Notes under the pieces: generated by a model
Seen by the model: the letters and a program-made list of their open reading frames with translations, nothing else
Database searches by the model: none
What the model was told of the DNA's origin: nothing
DNA from: Odoribacter lunatus
Lineage (GTDB): Bacteria; Bacteroidota; Bacteroidia; Bacteroidales; Marinifilaceae
NCBI RefSeq assembly: GCF_943193135.1
Contig: NZ_CALPCZ010000018.1
Location: 1 to 48,962 of the forward strand
Direction of reading: 5' to 3'
DNA length: 48,962 nt
In this document: piece by piece, positions 26,001-34,135 of the stretch
Position numbering within the stretch: the stretch's first letter is position 1
Layout: every line of letters begins with the position of its first letter
Made by a program: the position numbers and the translations under genes

Positions 26001-26131
26001 GCGTTGAGGTCGGGGAATATGTCTACTTCCATGGTGGTGGCGGTGTAGGAGCCCCAGATGAGGAGTGTTACCGCTGCTATCATGATGAGCAGGCGGTTAC
26101 GTAGTGAGTATTGTATGATGTTGTTTAACAT
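23045..26131 (-). CDS. Heavy-metal RND efflux pump (CzcA/CusA family)
   Basis: A 1028-aa inner-membrane proton antiporter with 12 expected transmembrane helices and two large periplasmic loops. It shows the heavy-metal RND opening MLNNIIQYSLRNRLLI and MEVDIFPDLNAPTVVVMTEA. In transmembrane helix 4, GSLVDDAIVDVEN near 399-411 carries the Asp residues of the proton relay typical of the HME class. Substrate (Co/Zn/Cd, Ni or Cu/Ag) cannot be settled by eye. The adaptor gene is 12 bp upstream and the TolC-like gene 23 bp downstream, forming a complete tripartite pump. Confidence 0.95.
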   Translation of the reverse strand: MLNNIIQYSLRNRLLIMIAAVTLLIWGSYTATTMEVDIFPDLNAPTVVVMTEAQGMAPEEVERLVTFPVETAVNGATDVRRVRSSSTTGFSVVWVEFQWGTNIYTARQIVSEKLATLGDALPATVGQPTLGPQSSILGEMMIIGLTADSTSLQDLRTIADWTIRPRLLSTGGVAQVAVIGGEIKEYQILLDPARMKHYGITIDETLAAVDNMNLNSTGGILYQYGNEYIVQGIMATTRTEELGKAVIKTINDIPVTLSDIADIRIGNKAPKLGLASEKGKPAVLVTVTKQPATNTLELTDKLDASIQELQKTLPADIHISTDIFRQSRFINSSINNIQEALLEGALFVIIVLFFFLMNFRTTVISLIALPLSLLVAILVMHALGLTINTMSLGGLAIAIGSLVDDAIVDVENVYKRLRLNRLKPEDQRQSGLQVVFEASKEVRMPILNSTLIIIACFLPLFFLSGMEGRMLIPLGIAFIVALFASTVVALTLTPVLCSYILTTPGALRKSEKEPFVSRFLKKRYRQALEQALNYKKTVIGTTGALLIIALIIMTGLGRSFLPPFNEGSLTINISTMPGISLEESDNMGRITEEILLGIPEIQTVARKTGRAELDEHALGVNVSEIEAPFQLHKRSRDQFLADVRQQLGQLKGVNVEIGQPISHRIDAMLSGTKANIAIKLFGNDLNKLFRLGNQIKTAVQNIPGIADLNVEQQIERPQLQIKPKRDMLAKYGITLPEFSEFINVTLAGKIVSQVNEGGKIFDLTVKVNDRNRETMQDIGELIIDANGRKIPLHYIAEILPLTGPNTISRENVQRKIVVSANVAGRDLKGVVNDIQKQIREKIDLPEGYHIEYGGQFESEQAASRILFLTSLISILIIFLILYHEFRSLPLAGIIMLNLPLAIIGGIISIRLTSGVISIPAIIGFISLFGIATRNGILLVSHYNHLRAEGMSLRESILQGSSDRLNPILMTALTSALALIPLAVGGDLPGNEIQSPMAQVILGGLLSSTLLNGFVIPVVYLLLNRKEKE

Positions 26132-26143
26132 GGTGCGTTTTTT

Positions 26144-27331
26144 TTAGTGTTCGTGACTGTGTCCGTGGGGTATGCTGCCGGAGGCGGCTGCCATTTTTAC
26201 CTGGTAGGCTCCGCGGGTGACGACGCGGTCGCCGGGTTGCAGGCCTTTGAGTATTTGTACTTCTTTGCCGTTGTCGGCTCCGATGGTGATTTCCTGTTTG
26301 CGGTATCCTTCTTCGTCGAGCTGTATGTAGACGTAGTGTTGTCCCATTTCGTTTGTGAGTGCTGTTACGGGCAGCGTGAGGACGTTGTCTATGGGTTGGG
26401 CGAGGAGGTATATTTCGACGAATGAGCCGGGTATGATGTCTCCTCTGTTGTCAAGTTCAAAGGATACGGGCACGTAGAAGGAGGTGCTGCCGGAGGCTTT
26501 TCCGAAGGAGAGGAGCCGGCCGTTTAGTTCGGACAGAAGGTGGATTTTGTTGTCGTAGGGTGTTTTGAAGTTGGCGCCGGTGATTGTGTTTAGCGCGGGA
26601 TAGTGTTTTTCGGATACTTCGGCGCGCAGGATGAGGCGTTTGTTTTGGGATAGGGTTGCCAGCGGTTGTCCGGTGCTGACGTATTCACCTTCTTTGACGA
26701 TGATGTTTTTGACGAATCCGTCTATGGGGGCGGTTATTCCGATGCCGTTGGCGGTGCGGTTCCCGGCGATGGCGTCAAAGGCTATTTTGGCGTTTTCGTA
26801 TTGGAGTTTGATGTTTTCGTATTCTTTTTGTGAGATGATTTTGTCTTTTATGAGGTTTTCTGCCCGCTGTTTTTCGGCTTTTGCTTTTTCGTATGCGGCT
26901 TTTGTTTTGGAGTATTGGTCTCCTTCGGTGATGTTTTTGGATGTGAGGTTGAAGATGTTTTGTCCTTTTTTGACTGCGGCGCCTTCGGTGAGTTGTTTGT
27001 TGCCGAAGGATACGATGCCGTTGCTTGTTGCGACGATGATGGCTTCGTCTCCGGGTGCGGGCAGGATTTGTCCGGTGGTTTTTATGATTTGCCGGAATGT
27101 TTTGGGTTGGATTTCTTCTACCCGGAAATCTGTTTTGGCTGCCTGGGCTTGTGTGAAGATTATTTCGTCAGCGTGTTCGTCAGCGTGTTCGTCGGTGTGT
27201 TCGTCGGCGTCTGCCGTGTGTGTGTCATGTTCGTGGTTATGCTCATGTTCATGTTCATGGTTGTGTTCGTGTGTGCAGCTTGTGCAGTAAGCCCCGAGGA
27301 GGAGGCATGATATGATTAGTATGTTTTTCAT
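26144..27331 (-). CDS. RND efflux periplasmic adaptor with His-rich N-terminus
   Basis: A 395-aa membrane-fusion lipoprotein of the CusB/CzcB type. The signal peptide ends with lipobox AYCTSC. Residues about 20-55 alternate His with Glu and Asp in more than a dozen His residues, a likely metal-binding antenna. The middle part contains the lipoyl-like halves (GIVSFGNKQLTEGAAVKKGQ and GFVKNIIVKEGEYVSTGQ) around a coiled coil (about 140-180). The C-terminal beta-barrel region ends in GIAYQVKMAA-like sequence and a second His cluster, HGHSHEH. It connects the pump to the outer membrane duct. Confidence 0.92.
   Translation of the reverse strand: MKNILIISCLLLGAYCTSCTHEHNHEHEHEHNHEHDTHTADADEHTDEHADEHADEIIFTQAQAAKTDFRVEEIQPKTFRQIIKTTGQILPAPGDEAIIVATSNGIVSFGNKQLTEGAAVKKGQNIFNLTSKNITEGDQYSKTKAAYEKAKAEKQRAENLIKDKIISQKEYENIKLQYENAKIAFDAIAGNRTANGIGITAPIDGFVKNIIVKEGEYVSTGQPLATLSQNKRLILRAEVSEKHYPALNTITGANFKTPYDNKIHLLSELNGRLLSFGKASGSTSFYVPVSFELDNRGDIIPGSFVEIYLLAQPIDNVLTLPVTALTNEMGQHYVYIQLDEEGYRKQEITIGADNGKEVQILKGLQPGDRVVTRGAYQVKMAAASGSIPHGHSHEH
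27170..27275 (-). repeat. Short tandem repeats coding the His-rich tract
   Basis: Two repeat runs: copies of gtgttcgtcrgc (coding HADE/HTDE units) and runs of catgttcatgttc-like units (coding EHEH). Simple-sequence structure makes the number of metal-binding residues easy to change. Confidence 0.6.
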
Positions 27332-27416
27332 TTGTTGTAATGATTTAATGGTACAATAATATAATCGTAACCGAGGTGTTTTTCGGTTATGATAAGGTTA
27401 AATGAGAATGTCGGTT

Positions 27417-27821
27417 TTATCCCACGCAGGGAGGTCCTCTGGTGAGTTTGTGTGAGATGACCGGTTGTCGGGGTGGTGTTTCATCGCCGTTGTCGGGGTA
27501 TGGTGCCGTAAGGCTTGCCGACAGTGGGATGTATAATAGGTCTGTTATCAGGTAGGGCGAGATGAGGTTGTGAAGTGGTTCGTCCTGTATTTGATAACGG
27601 GATAGTGTTTTGATGTTGTCTGCCTGAAATAGGTATTGGATGTTGCATCCTTTTTCGGGTATTTCAGGGTGTGTGTGGTGGTGCGGGTCGGTTGTGGAGA
27701 AGTGGTGGACTGTGTTGAAACAGATGTATGAGTGGTGATGATGATGGGGAAATACGGAGAATGCCAGCAAGATGATGCTTGCCAAGTATAGTGGCAATAT
27801 GGCTGTCAGTTTTTTCCCCAT
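27417..27821 (-). CDS. His-rich small protein of the metal efflux operon (DUF6769-like)
   Basis: A 134-aa protein with one N-terminal hydrophobic helix (about 7-24, acting as signal or anchor), then FPHHHHHSY and a second His group HFSTTDPHHHTH. The rest is without recognised domain. Similar small His-rich proteins precede metal RND pumps in Bacteroidales (DUF6769-like). The clusters suggest periplasmic binding of Zn, Ni, Co or Cu. It lies 13 bp after mgsA and 85 bp before the adaptor gene, so all five genes probably form one transcript. Confidence 0.7.
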   Translation of the reverse strand: MGKKLTAILPLYLASIILLAFSVFPHHHHHSYICFNTVHHFSTTDPHHHTHPEIPEKGCNIQYLFQADNIKTLSRYQIQDEPLHNLISPYLITDLLYIPLSASLTAPYPDNGDETPPRQPVISHKLTRGPPCVG

Positions 27822-27834
27822 ACGTTTGTGTCTG

Positions 27835-28215
27835 TTATTTTTTATGTGTTTCCAGAAATCCGCGTACCATCATTTCGGCTGATGCCGGGTTGGTTGCAAT
27901 GGGTACGTTGTGTACGTCGCATACGCGCATTAACATCTGTACGTCCGGTTCGTGGGGGTGTTTGCCCAGCGGGTCGCGGAAGAAGATGACCATTTGGATC
28001 TGGTGTTCGGCGACTTGCGCTGCGATTTGCGCGTCTCCACCGAGGGGACCCGACAGTAGTCTTTCTACCTGAAGACCGGCGTCCTGTGCGTGTTTTCCCG
28101 TGGTTCCGGTTGCAACAATGTCTACACCGACAGTTTTGAAGAAGTCCATGTGCCGGTTCAGAAAGGCGACCATTTCCGCTTTTTTCCCGTCGTGTGCGAT
28201 TACTGCTAGTTTCAT
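27835..28215 (-). CDS. mgsA: Methylglyoxal synthase
   Basis: A 126-aa cytoplasmic enzyme that converts dihydroxyacetone phosphate to methylglyoxal and phosphate, a bypass of lower glycolysis when phosphate is scarce. LAVIAHDGKKAEMV at 3-16 carries the phosphate-site residues. GTTGKHA near 37-43, SGPLGGDAQIA near 55-65 (catalytic Asp) and FFRDPLGKHPHEPDV follow the family closely. Slightly shorter than the E. coli enzyme but complete. It heads the run leading into the metal pump and has its own strong promoter. Confidence 0.95.
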   Translation of the reverse strand: MKLAVIAHDGKKAEMVAFLNRHMDFFKTVGVDIVATGTTGKHAQDAGLQVERLLSGPLGGDAQIAAQVAEHQIQMVIFFRDPLGKHPHEPDVQMLMRVCDVHNVPIATNPASAEMMVRGFLETHKK

Positions 28216-28237
28216 TGTTTATTGTTTTGTTGATGTG

Positions 28238-28268
28238 CAAAGTTAGTTTTTTCTTTGCAATATACAAA
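28238..28268 (-). promoter_or_regulatory. Promoter of mgsA and downstream genes
   Basis: On the minus strand, TTTG (28268-28265), 19-bp spacer, TAACTTTG (28245-28238). The -33 element overlaps the T tract of the infB terminator. Confidence 0.75.
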
Positions 28269-28297
28269 AATCCCCGGATACGGTTTTGTATCCGGGG
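28264..28297 (-). terminator. Terminator of the rimP-nusA-infB operon
   Basis: A perfect 10-bp stem (28272-28281 ccccggatac with 28288-28297 gtatccgggg) followed on the minus strand by a run of T (plus-strand A at 28266-28270). Confidence 0.92.
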
Positions 28298-28318
28298 AGT
28301 GTTTTGGGTGATAGCCGG

Positions 28319-31054
28319 TTATAATGTTTTTTTGACTTCTACTTCTTCGTAACCTTCTATCATGTCTCCGATACGGATGTCGTTGTAGTTTTCGATGTTT
28401 AAGCCGCATTCAAATCCTTTGGATACTTCTTTTACGTCGTCTTTGAATCGTTTTAATGAGCCAAGTACGCCGGTGTAGATGACGATGCCGTCACGTATTA
28501 CGCGTATTTTGGCGGAGCGGGTCATTTTGCCGTCCCGAACGATGCAGCCGGCGATTGTTCCGACTTTGGAGATTTTGAATGTTTCGAGTACTTCGACTGT
28601 GGCGATGATTTCTTCTTTGATTTCCGGAGATAACATGCCTTCCATGGCGGCTTTGAGTTCTTCAATGGCCGTGTAGATGATGGAGTAGAGCCGTATGTCG
28701 ATTTGTTCTTTTTCCGCAAGTTTCCGGGCGCTCATGGAGGGGCGTACCTGGAATCCGACGATGATTGCGTTGGATGCGGCGGCTAGCATGACGTCTCCTT
28801 CGGAGATTTGCCCTACTGCTTTGTGGATGACGTTTACCTGTATTTCGTCGGTTGATAGTTTGATTAAGGAGTCTGCCAGTGCTTCGATGGAGCCGTCTAC
28901 GTCTCCTTTGACGATGACGTTGATTTCCTGGAAGTTTCCGATGGCGATACGTCGTCCGATTTCATCGAGCGTGATGTGTTTTTGTGTACGGAGGCCTTGT
29001 TCCCGTTGGAGCTGTTCCCGTTTGTTTGCCAGAAGACGGGCTTCTTTTTCGTTCCCCAGTACGTTGAATTTGTCGCCTGCCTGCGGTGCTCCGTTTAGTC
29101 CCAGTATTAAGGCCGGTTCGGATGGTCCGGCTTGTTCGAGTTTGCTTCCCCGTTCGTTGAACATGGCTTTTACGTGTCCGAAGTATTGTCCTGCGAGGAT
29201 GACGTCACCGATTTTCAGTGTTCCGGATTGAACGAGTACGGTTGCAACGTATCCGCGTCCTTTGTCCAGGGAGGATTCGATGATGGATCCGATGGCTTTT
29301 TTGTTGGGGTTGGCTTTTAAGTCGAGCATTTCGGCTTCCAGCAGTACTTTTTCAAGGAGTTCTTCGATGTTTAATCCTTGTTTTGCGGAGATTTCCTGAC
29401 ATTGGTATTTACCGCCCCATTCTTCTACGAGGTAGTTCATGTTTGCGAGTTCTTCGCGTATTTTGTCGGGGTTGGCTCCGGGTTTGTCTACTTTGTTGAT
29501 GGCGAAGACGATGGGTACACCTGCTGCGCTGGCGTGGTTGATTGCCTCGATGGTCTGGGGCATGACGCTGTCGTCAGCTGCGACGATGATGATGGCGATG
29601 TCGGTGACCTGTGCTCCTCGGGCACGCATGGCTGTGAAGGCTTCGTGTCCGGGTGTGTCGAGGAAGGTTACGGCTCTGCCGTCGGCGAGTTTGACGTTGT
29701 AGGCGCCGATGTGCTGGGTGATTCCTCCTGCTTCTCCCGCGATGACGTTTGTTTTCCGGATGTAGTCCAATAAGGAGGTTTTACCGTGATCAACGTGTCC
29801 CATGACTGTGACGATGGGCGGCCGCGGAAGCATGTTTTCTTCGGTGTCTTCTTCTTCTTCGATGGCTTCCTGTATTTCTACGCTTACAAATTCAACGGAG
29901 TATCCGAATTCGTCGGCGACGAGGTTGATTGTTTCTGCGTCGAGCCGCTGGTTGATGGATACGAAAAGTCCGAGTGACATGCAGGCGGAGATGACTTCGG
30001 TGACGGATATGTTCATCATGGTGGCGAGTTCTGCCACGGTGACGAATTCGGTTAGTTTGAGTATCCGTTTTTCGAGTTCTTCCTGCTCCATTTCTTCTTG
30101 CAGTTTCTGATGGACTGCGTCGCGTTTGTCGCGCCGGTGTTTGGAGGTGGAGGATTTTCCTTTGCTGCCCAGGCGTGCAAAGGTGTCTTTGATTTGCCGG
30201 TCTACGTCTTCGTCTGTGATTTCCGTTTTTTCCAGTTTTTTCTTTTTCAGTTTTTTGAGTTTCCTCTTGTTTTCTTCGTTTTTGCCGGAGTATTTGTCAG
30301 AGTCTGAAAAGGAGACCGGTTCGTCCCGATGTATTCTTTTTCTTTTTTTCCGGGTTTCAAAGTCTTCGCCTGACGAGTAGTCGTTCCGTTCTTCGCTGGC
30401 GGAGGTGGTTTTCCCGGCTGGGAATGATTTTTTTGTTTCTTTGCGGTCCCGTTCTTTTTCCTGTTTGTTCTTTTTGGGTGGCCTTGTGCGCTGGTTGATG
30501 GCGTCAAGGTCGATGGAACCGATGACTTTTACGTCTTTGACAGCAGGTTGCTGGATTTTAAAGGTTTCATCGGTTGTTGCCTGTTCGGCTGTTACTGTAT
30601 GAAGCTGTGTTTCTTCGGAGGAAGTGTCTTGTGCGCTTTCTTCGGTTGTTTCAGCCTGAGGCGTTTCGACGGTTTCTGTCTGAGGTTCTTGTTTGGCGGT
30701 TTTGGGCGCCGGATTTAAATCAATGTGGTCTACAACTTTGATTTTGTTTTCCAGTTTGATTTCGTCTTTGACGGAAATGAATTGTTCCTCCTCATTGATT
30801 TCCGTGATATTGCCTTTGTTGTCTATGGCAACGGTTTCTTTCTTTTTACGGGAATTTTTGAGGTCTACCATGGAGGAGGCTTTTTTTACCTCGCTGTCCG
30901 ATGAAAATTCTTTTGCAACGAGTGCATAGTCTTCGTCGGAGAGTTTTGCATTGGGATCGGAAGATATTTGTATTCCTTTGGCATGCAAAAATTCTACGAT
31001 GGTGGAGAGACCTACGTTAAATTCTCGGGCTACTTTGTTTAATCTTACTGCCAT
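28319..31054 (-). CDS. infB: Translation initiation factor IF-2
   Basis: A 911-aa GTPase that brings fMet-tRNA to the 30S subunit. It has an IF2-N domain at 1-50 ([21 protein letters not shown]), a long low-complexity charged linker (about 70-330) and a second small IF2-N-like domain (about 335-395). The GTPase domain has GHVDHGKT near 416-424, DTPGHEAF and NKVDKP. The EF-Tu-like domains and the C-terminal tRNA-binding domain follow. Size fits Bacteroidetes IF-2. Last gene of rimP-nusA-infB. Its coding strand lies against the inferred replication direction. Confidence 0.97.
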   Translation of the reverse strand: MAVRLNKVAREFNVGLSTIVEFLHAKGIQISSDPNAKLSDEDYALVAKEFSSDSEVKKASSMVDLKNSRKKKETVAIDNKGNITEINEEEQFISVKDEIKLENKIKVVDHIDLNPAPKTAKQEPQTETVETPQAETTEESAQDTSSEETQLHTVTAEQATTDETFKIQQPAVKDVKVIGSIDLDAINQRTRPPKKNKQEKERDRKETKKSFPAGKTTSASEERNDYSSGEDFETRKKRKRIHRDEPVSFSDSDKYSGKNEENKRKLKKLKKKKLEKTEITDEDVDRQIKDTFARLGSKGKSSTSKHRRDKRDAVHQKLQEEMEQEELEKRILKLTEFVTVAELATMMNISVTEVISACMSLGLFVSINQRLDAETINLVADEFGYSVEFVSVEIQEAIEEEEDTEENMLPRPPIVTVMGHVDHGKTSLLDYIRKTNVIAGEAGGITQHIGAYNVKLADGRAVTFLDTPGHEAFTAMRARGAQVTDIAIIIVAADDSVMPQTIEAINHASAAGVPIVFAINKVDKPGANPDKIREELANMNYLVEEWGGKYQCQEISAKQGLNIEELLEKVLLEAEMLDLKANPNKKAIGSIIESSLDKGRGYVATVLVQSGTLKIGDVILAGQYFGHVKAMFNERGSKLEQAGPSEPALILGLNGAPQAGDKFNVLGNEKEARLLANKREQLQREQGLRTQKHITLDEIGRRIAIGNFQEINVIVKGDVDGSIEALADSLIKLSTDEIQVNVIHKAVGQISEGDVMLAAASNAIIVGFQVRPSMSARKLAEKEQIDIRLYSIIYTAIEELKAAMEGMLSPEIKEEIIATVEVLETFKISKVGTIAGCIVRDGKMTRSAKIRVIRDGIVIYTGVLGSLKRFKDDVKEVSKGFECGLNIENYNDIRIGDMIEGYEEVEVKKTL

Positions 31055-31096
31055 ATTGAGATTTTAAAATTTTCAATGATTGGGTTTTAAGGTGGA

Positions 31097-32338
31097 TTAT
31101 TCAAATTCCGCTTTTAGTATGGAAAGGATTTCGCGGATGGTTTCTATTTCCAGATCCGTTCTTTTTTCCAGTTCTTCTTCGTCAAGTTCCAGTACGCTCT
31201 TGGCTGTGTCGCATCCGACGCGTTTGAGTTCTTCAATGATCCACGGTTCGATTTCGTCTTTGAATTCGTCGAGGTTTACGTCTTCTTCTTCCTGTGTTTC
31301 GTTGAATTCGCGGTATACGTCGATGTCGTAGCCTGTGAGCTGGCTGGCTAGTTTGATGTTGAGTCCTCCTTTACCGATGGCCAATGATACTTCTTCCGGA
31401 TTCAGGTATACGTTGGCTTTTTTGTTGGTTTCATCGAGTTCGATGTTTTTGATTTTAGCCGGGTTAAGGGCACGCGTGATGTATAATTGTATGTTGTTTG
31501 TGTAGTTGATGACGTCGATGTTTTCGTTTCTCAGTTCTCTTACGATGCCGTGGATGCGTGAGCCTTTCATGCCGACGCATGCTCCGACGGGGTCGATGCG
31601 GTCGTCATAGGATTCAACGGCGACTTTGGCTCTTTCGCCGGGGGCTCTGACGATGTTTTTGATGGTGATGAGTCCGTCGAATATTTCAGGTACTTCGTTT
31701 TCAAATAGTCTTTCTAAGAAGACGGGAGAGGTACGGGAGAGGATGATGTACGGACTGGAGTTTTTCATTTCTACCCGGATGACGACGGCTTTGATGGTGT
31801 CTCCTTTTTTGAAGAAGTCTGTCGGTATCTGTTCTTGTTTGGGCAGTATCAGTTCGTTGCCTTCGTCATCGAGGATGAGCATTTCTTTTTTCCATATCTG
31901 GTATACTTCTCCCAATATGATTTGGCCTACCCGTTCTTTGTATTTGGTGTAGATGTTGTCTTTTTCGAGTTCCAATATTTTTGAGGACAGGTTTTGTCTC
32001 AATGCCAGTACTGCCCTGCGTCCGAAGTCTTTGAATTTGACTTCGTCTGCGACTTCTTCACCTATTTCGTAGTCGTCGTCGATTTTTTTTGCTTCGCTTA
32101 AGGTGATTTCGGTGTTGGGGTTTACCAGTTTGTTGTCTTCCACGACGGTGCGGTTTCTCCAGATTTCCAGGTCACCTTTGTCAATGTTGATGATGATGTC
32201 GAAGTTTTCGGAGGTGCCGTATTTTTTAACAAGCATGGTTCTGAAAATTTCTTCCAGTACATTCATGAGAGTTGCTCTGTCAATATTTTTGAATTCTTTG
32301 AATTCGGCGAATGATTCGATTAAGTTAATGTTTTCCAT
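31097..32338 (-). CDS. nusA: Transcription termination/antitermination factor NusA
   Basis: A 413-aa RNA polymerase-binding protein. The N-terminal domain (about 1-130) is followed by S1 (about 135-205; GQIILGEVYQIWKKEM) and two KH domains (GACVGMKGSRIHGIVREL and LAIGKGGLNIKLASQLTG, each with a GxxG loop). The C-terminus ends with an acidic HhH-like region containing IIEELKRVGCDTAKSVLEL. It enhances pausing and termination and takes part in antitermination. It lies 41 bp after rimP and 42 bp before infB. Confidence 0.96.
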   Translation of the reverse strand: MENINLIESFAEFKEFKNIDRATLMNVLEEIFRTMLVKKYGTSENFDIIINIDKGDLEIWRNRTVVEDNKLVNPNTEITLSEAKKIDDDYEIGEEVADEVKFKDFGRRAVLALRQNLSSKILELEKDNIYTKYKERVGQIILGEVYQIWKKEMLILDDEGNELILPKQEQIPTDFFKKGDTIKAVVIRVEMKNSSPYIILSRTSPVFLERLFENEVPEIFDGLITIKNIVRAPGERAKVAVESYDDRIDPVGACVGMKGSRIHGIVRELRNENIDVINYTNNIQLYITRALNPAKIKNIELDETNKKANVYLNPEEVSLAIGKGGLNIKLASQLTGYDIDVYREFNETQEEEDVNLDEFKDEIEPWIIEELKRVGCDTAKSVLELDEEELEKRTDLEIETIREILSILKAEFE

Positions 32339-32379
32339 TTTAACTTTTCAGTTATTTGTTATTGATTATTTATTTCGTT

Positions 32380-32805
32380 TTAAAATGTAATGATGTCTTT
32401 TATTTCTTTGATGTCGGCGAGCTGGATTGTGTTTGTTTTTCCTTGCTCTGTTTCCACGATGATGTGGTCGCCGTTGAAGTTTTTTAATGTGCCTTTGAGG
32501 TTTGTTTTGTCTTTTAGTTTGATTTCGACGGTGTTTCCGATGTTTTTCTTGTATTGTCCTTCTACTTTGAATGGATAGCCTATTCCGGCACTGGCTACGG
32601 TTAGCTCGAAATCTTCTTCATCCCGGTTTAGTTTTTTATCGAGTTTTCTGCTTATGTCGATGCAGGTGGTGATGTTTACCCCTTGCGGTGAATCGATTAA
32701 GATTTCGATTTTGTTGTCTTTGGAGACGCTGATGTCTACTAAGAATAGCTCGCTGTTTTCTAGCAGGGATTCTACGATTGTTTTTAGTTCTTCTGTTGAT
32801 TTCAT
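32380..32805 (-). CDS. rimP: Ribosome maturation factor RimP
   Basis: A 141-aa two-domain protein that assists 30S subunit maturation. LVDISVSKDNKIEILIDSPQGVNITTCIDISRKL near 22-55 (seen in parts) is the N-terminal domain pattern, and VASAGIGYPFK marks the junction. The C-terminal SH3-like domain contains LKGTLKNFNGDHIIVE. It is first in rimP-nusA-infB, the order conserved across bacteria. Confidence 0.94.
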   Translation of the reverse strand: MKSTEELKTIVESLLENSELFLVDISVSKDNKIEILIDSPQGVNITTCIDISRKLDKKLNRDEEDFELTVASAGIGYPFKVEGQYKKNIGNTVEIKLKDKTNLKGTLKNFNGDHIIVETEQGKTNTIQLADIKEIKDIITF

Positions 32806-32860
32806 GCTGTTATGTGCCTTTGTGCAGCTGTTTTGCTATAGTTGACGGGAGCGTAATAGA

Positions 32861-32881
32861 AAAGGGGACTTGCTGTCCCCT
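32861..32881 (-). promoter_or_regulatory. Terminator-like hairpin in the rimP leader (possible attenuator)
   Basis: A perfect 7-bp stem on the minus strand (aggggac with gtcccct, loop agcaa), followed directly by ttttct. It lies between the promoter at 32908-32938 and rimP, so it is in the 5' untranslated region rather than at the end of a gene. Confidence 0.6.
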
Positions 32882-32907
32882 CTGTCGATTAGTTTCCTAA
32901 GTCGTTG

Positions 32908-32938
32908 CAAATGTAGGGTAAAATATGGAATAATCAAA
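32908..32938 (-). promoter_or_regulatory. Promoter of rimP-nusA-infB
   Basis: On the minus strand, TTTG (32938-32935), 19-bp spacer, TACATTTG (32915-32908). Transcription would start near 32902, about 95 nt before rimP. Confidence 0.78.
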
Positions 32939-33101
32939 TATTTATGAAGAAAATGTGCGGGAGAGGGTTTGTTGTTTTGTTAAGGTGTTGATATTTAGTG
33001 TGTAAGTTTGGTTGGGGAGATGGTATGTAAGAAACATATTTTGTATTTGGATGATAGAATTTATGATAAAATTTCGTAAGTTTGCGAAAATTTTAAGTTT
33101 T

Positions 33102-34118
33102 ATGGAGTTTAAAGCAAAGGATGTGGCGCATTTGTTACAGGGTGTTGTTGAGGGGGATGAGAATGTGATGGTTAACAATGTGTCTAAGATTGAGGAGGGG
33201 AAGCCTAATACGCTGGCTTTTCTGGCTAATCCTAAGTATGAACATTATATTTATACGACGAAGGCTTCGGTGGTTTTGGTGAATTCGGATTTTCAACCGG
33301 CGAAGCCTTTGTGTTGTACTTTGATACGGGTGCCTTCCGCTTATGAGGCGATTGCGGTGTTGCTGAAGATGTATGAGAGTATGCGTCCGCAGCCTGTGGG
33401 GGTGGAGCAGCCTTCTTTTGTGCATGAGACTGTTGAAAGGGGGGAGGGGCTTTATGTGGGGGCGTTTGCTTATGTGGGCAAGGGTGTGAAGTTGGGAAGT
33501 AATGTTAAGATTTATCCGCAGGCGTATATCGGTGATGGAGTGAAGATTGGGGATAATACGACGATTTATGCGGGTGTGAAGGTTTATTACGGTTGTGAAA
33601 TCGGGAGTAATTGTACGATTCATGCGGGAACGGTTATCGGGGCGGACGGTTTCGGTTTTGCTCCGTCTGCCGGGGGGTATGATAAGGTTGCCCAGATTGG
33701 TAATGTGGTGATTGAAGATAATGTGGAGATAGGGGCGAATGCCTGTATTGACCGGGCGACGATGGGGTCTACCCGGATAAAGAAGGGTGTGAAGTTAGAT
33801 AATTTGATTCAGATTGCCCATAATGTGGTGGTGGGGGAGAATACTGTGATGGCGGCGCAATGCGGGGTGGCAGGTACAGCAAAGGTAGGTGCTAATTGTA
33901 TGTTTGGCGGCCAAGTGGGGATTGCAGGGCATATTTCTATTGGCGATGGGGTGCGTTTGGCGGCTCAAAGCGGTGTGATGGCGGATGTTGAGGAGGGGAA
34001 GGTGTATATGGGTTCACCTGCTTTTGAGGTGGGTGCTTATAGGAAGGCGTATGTTTTGTTCCGGAAGTTGCCTGAGTTGTATGGGCAGATTCGTGATTTG
34101 GAAAAGAAGTTCAAATAA
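33102..34118 (+). CDS. lpxD: UDP-3-O-(3-hydroxyacyl)glucosamine N-acyltransferase
   Basis: A 338-aa cytoplasmic trimeric enzyme, third step of lipid A synthesis. Start at the ATG at 33102 ([14 protein letters not shown]); an in-frame extension to 33012 is not conserved and runs through a -7-like element. The N-terminal uridine-binding domain (about 1-100) is followed by hexapeptide repeats of a left-handed beta helix (about 105-300; for example [20 protein letters not shown]). [19 protein letters not shown] holds the catalytic His. It precedes lpxC-fabZ (17-bp gap) and lpxA. Confidence 0.96.
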   Translation: MEFKAKDVAHLLQGVVEGDENVMVNNVSKIEEGKPNTLAFLANPKYEHYIYTTKASVVLVNSDFQPAKPLCCTLIRVPSAYEAIAVLLKMYESMRPQPVGVEQPSFVHETVERGEGLYVGAFAYVGKGVKLGSNVKIYPQAYIGDGVKIGDNTTIYAGVKVYYGCEIGSNCTIHAGTVIGADGFGFAPSAGGYDKVAQIGNVVIEDNVEIGANACIDRATMGSTRIKKGVKLDNLIQIAHNVVVGENTVMAAQCGVAGTAKVGANCMFGGQVGIAGHISIGDGVRLAAQSGVMADVEEGKVYMGSPAFEVGAYRKAYVLFRKLPELYGQIRDLEKKFK

Positions 34119-34135
34119 ATATTAAAGTAAAGATA

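Noticed and set aside
23766-26048. Several plus-strand frames of 120-260 codons opposite czcA
   Set aside because: They lie on the complement of a complete RND pump gene and show no domain. Strand skew explains the lack of stops.
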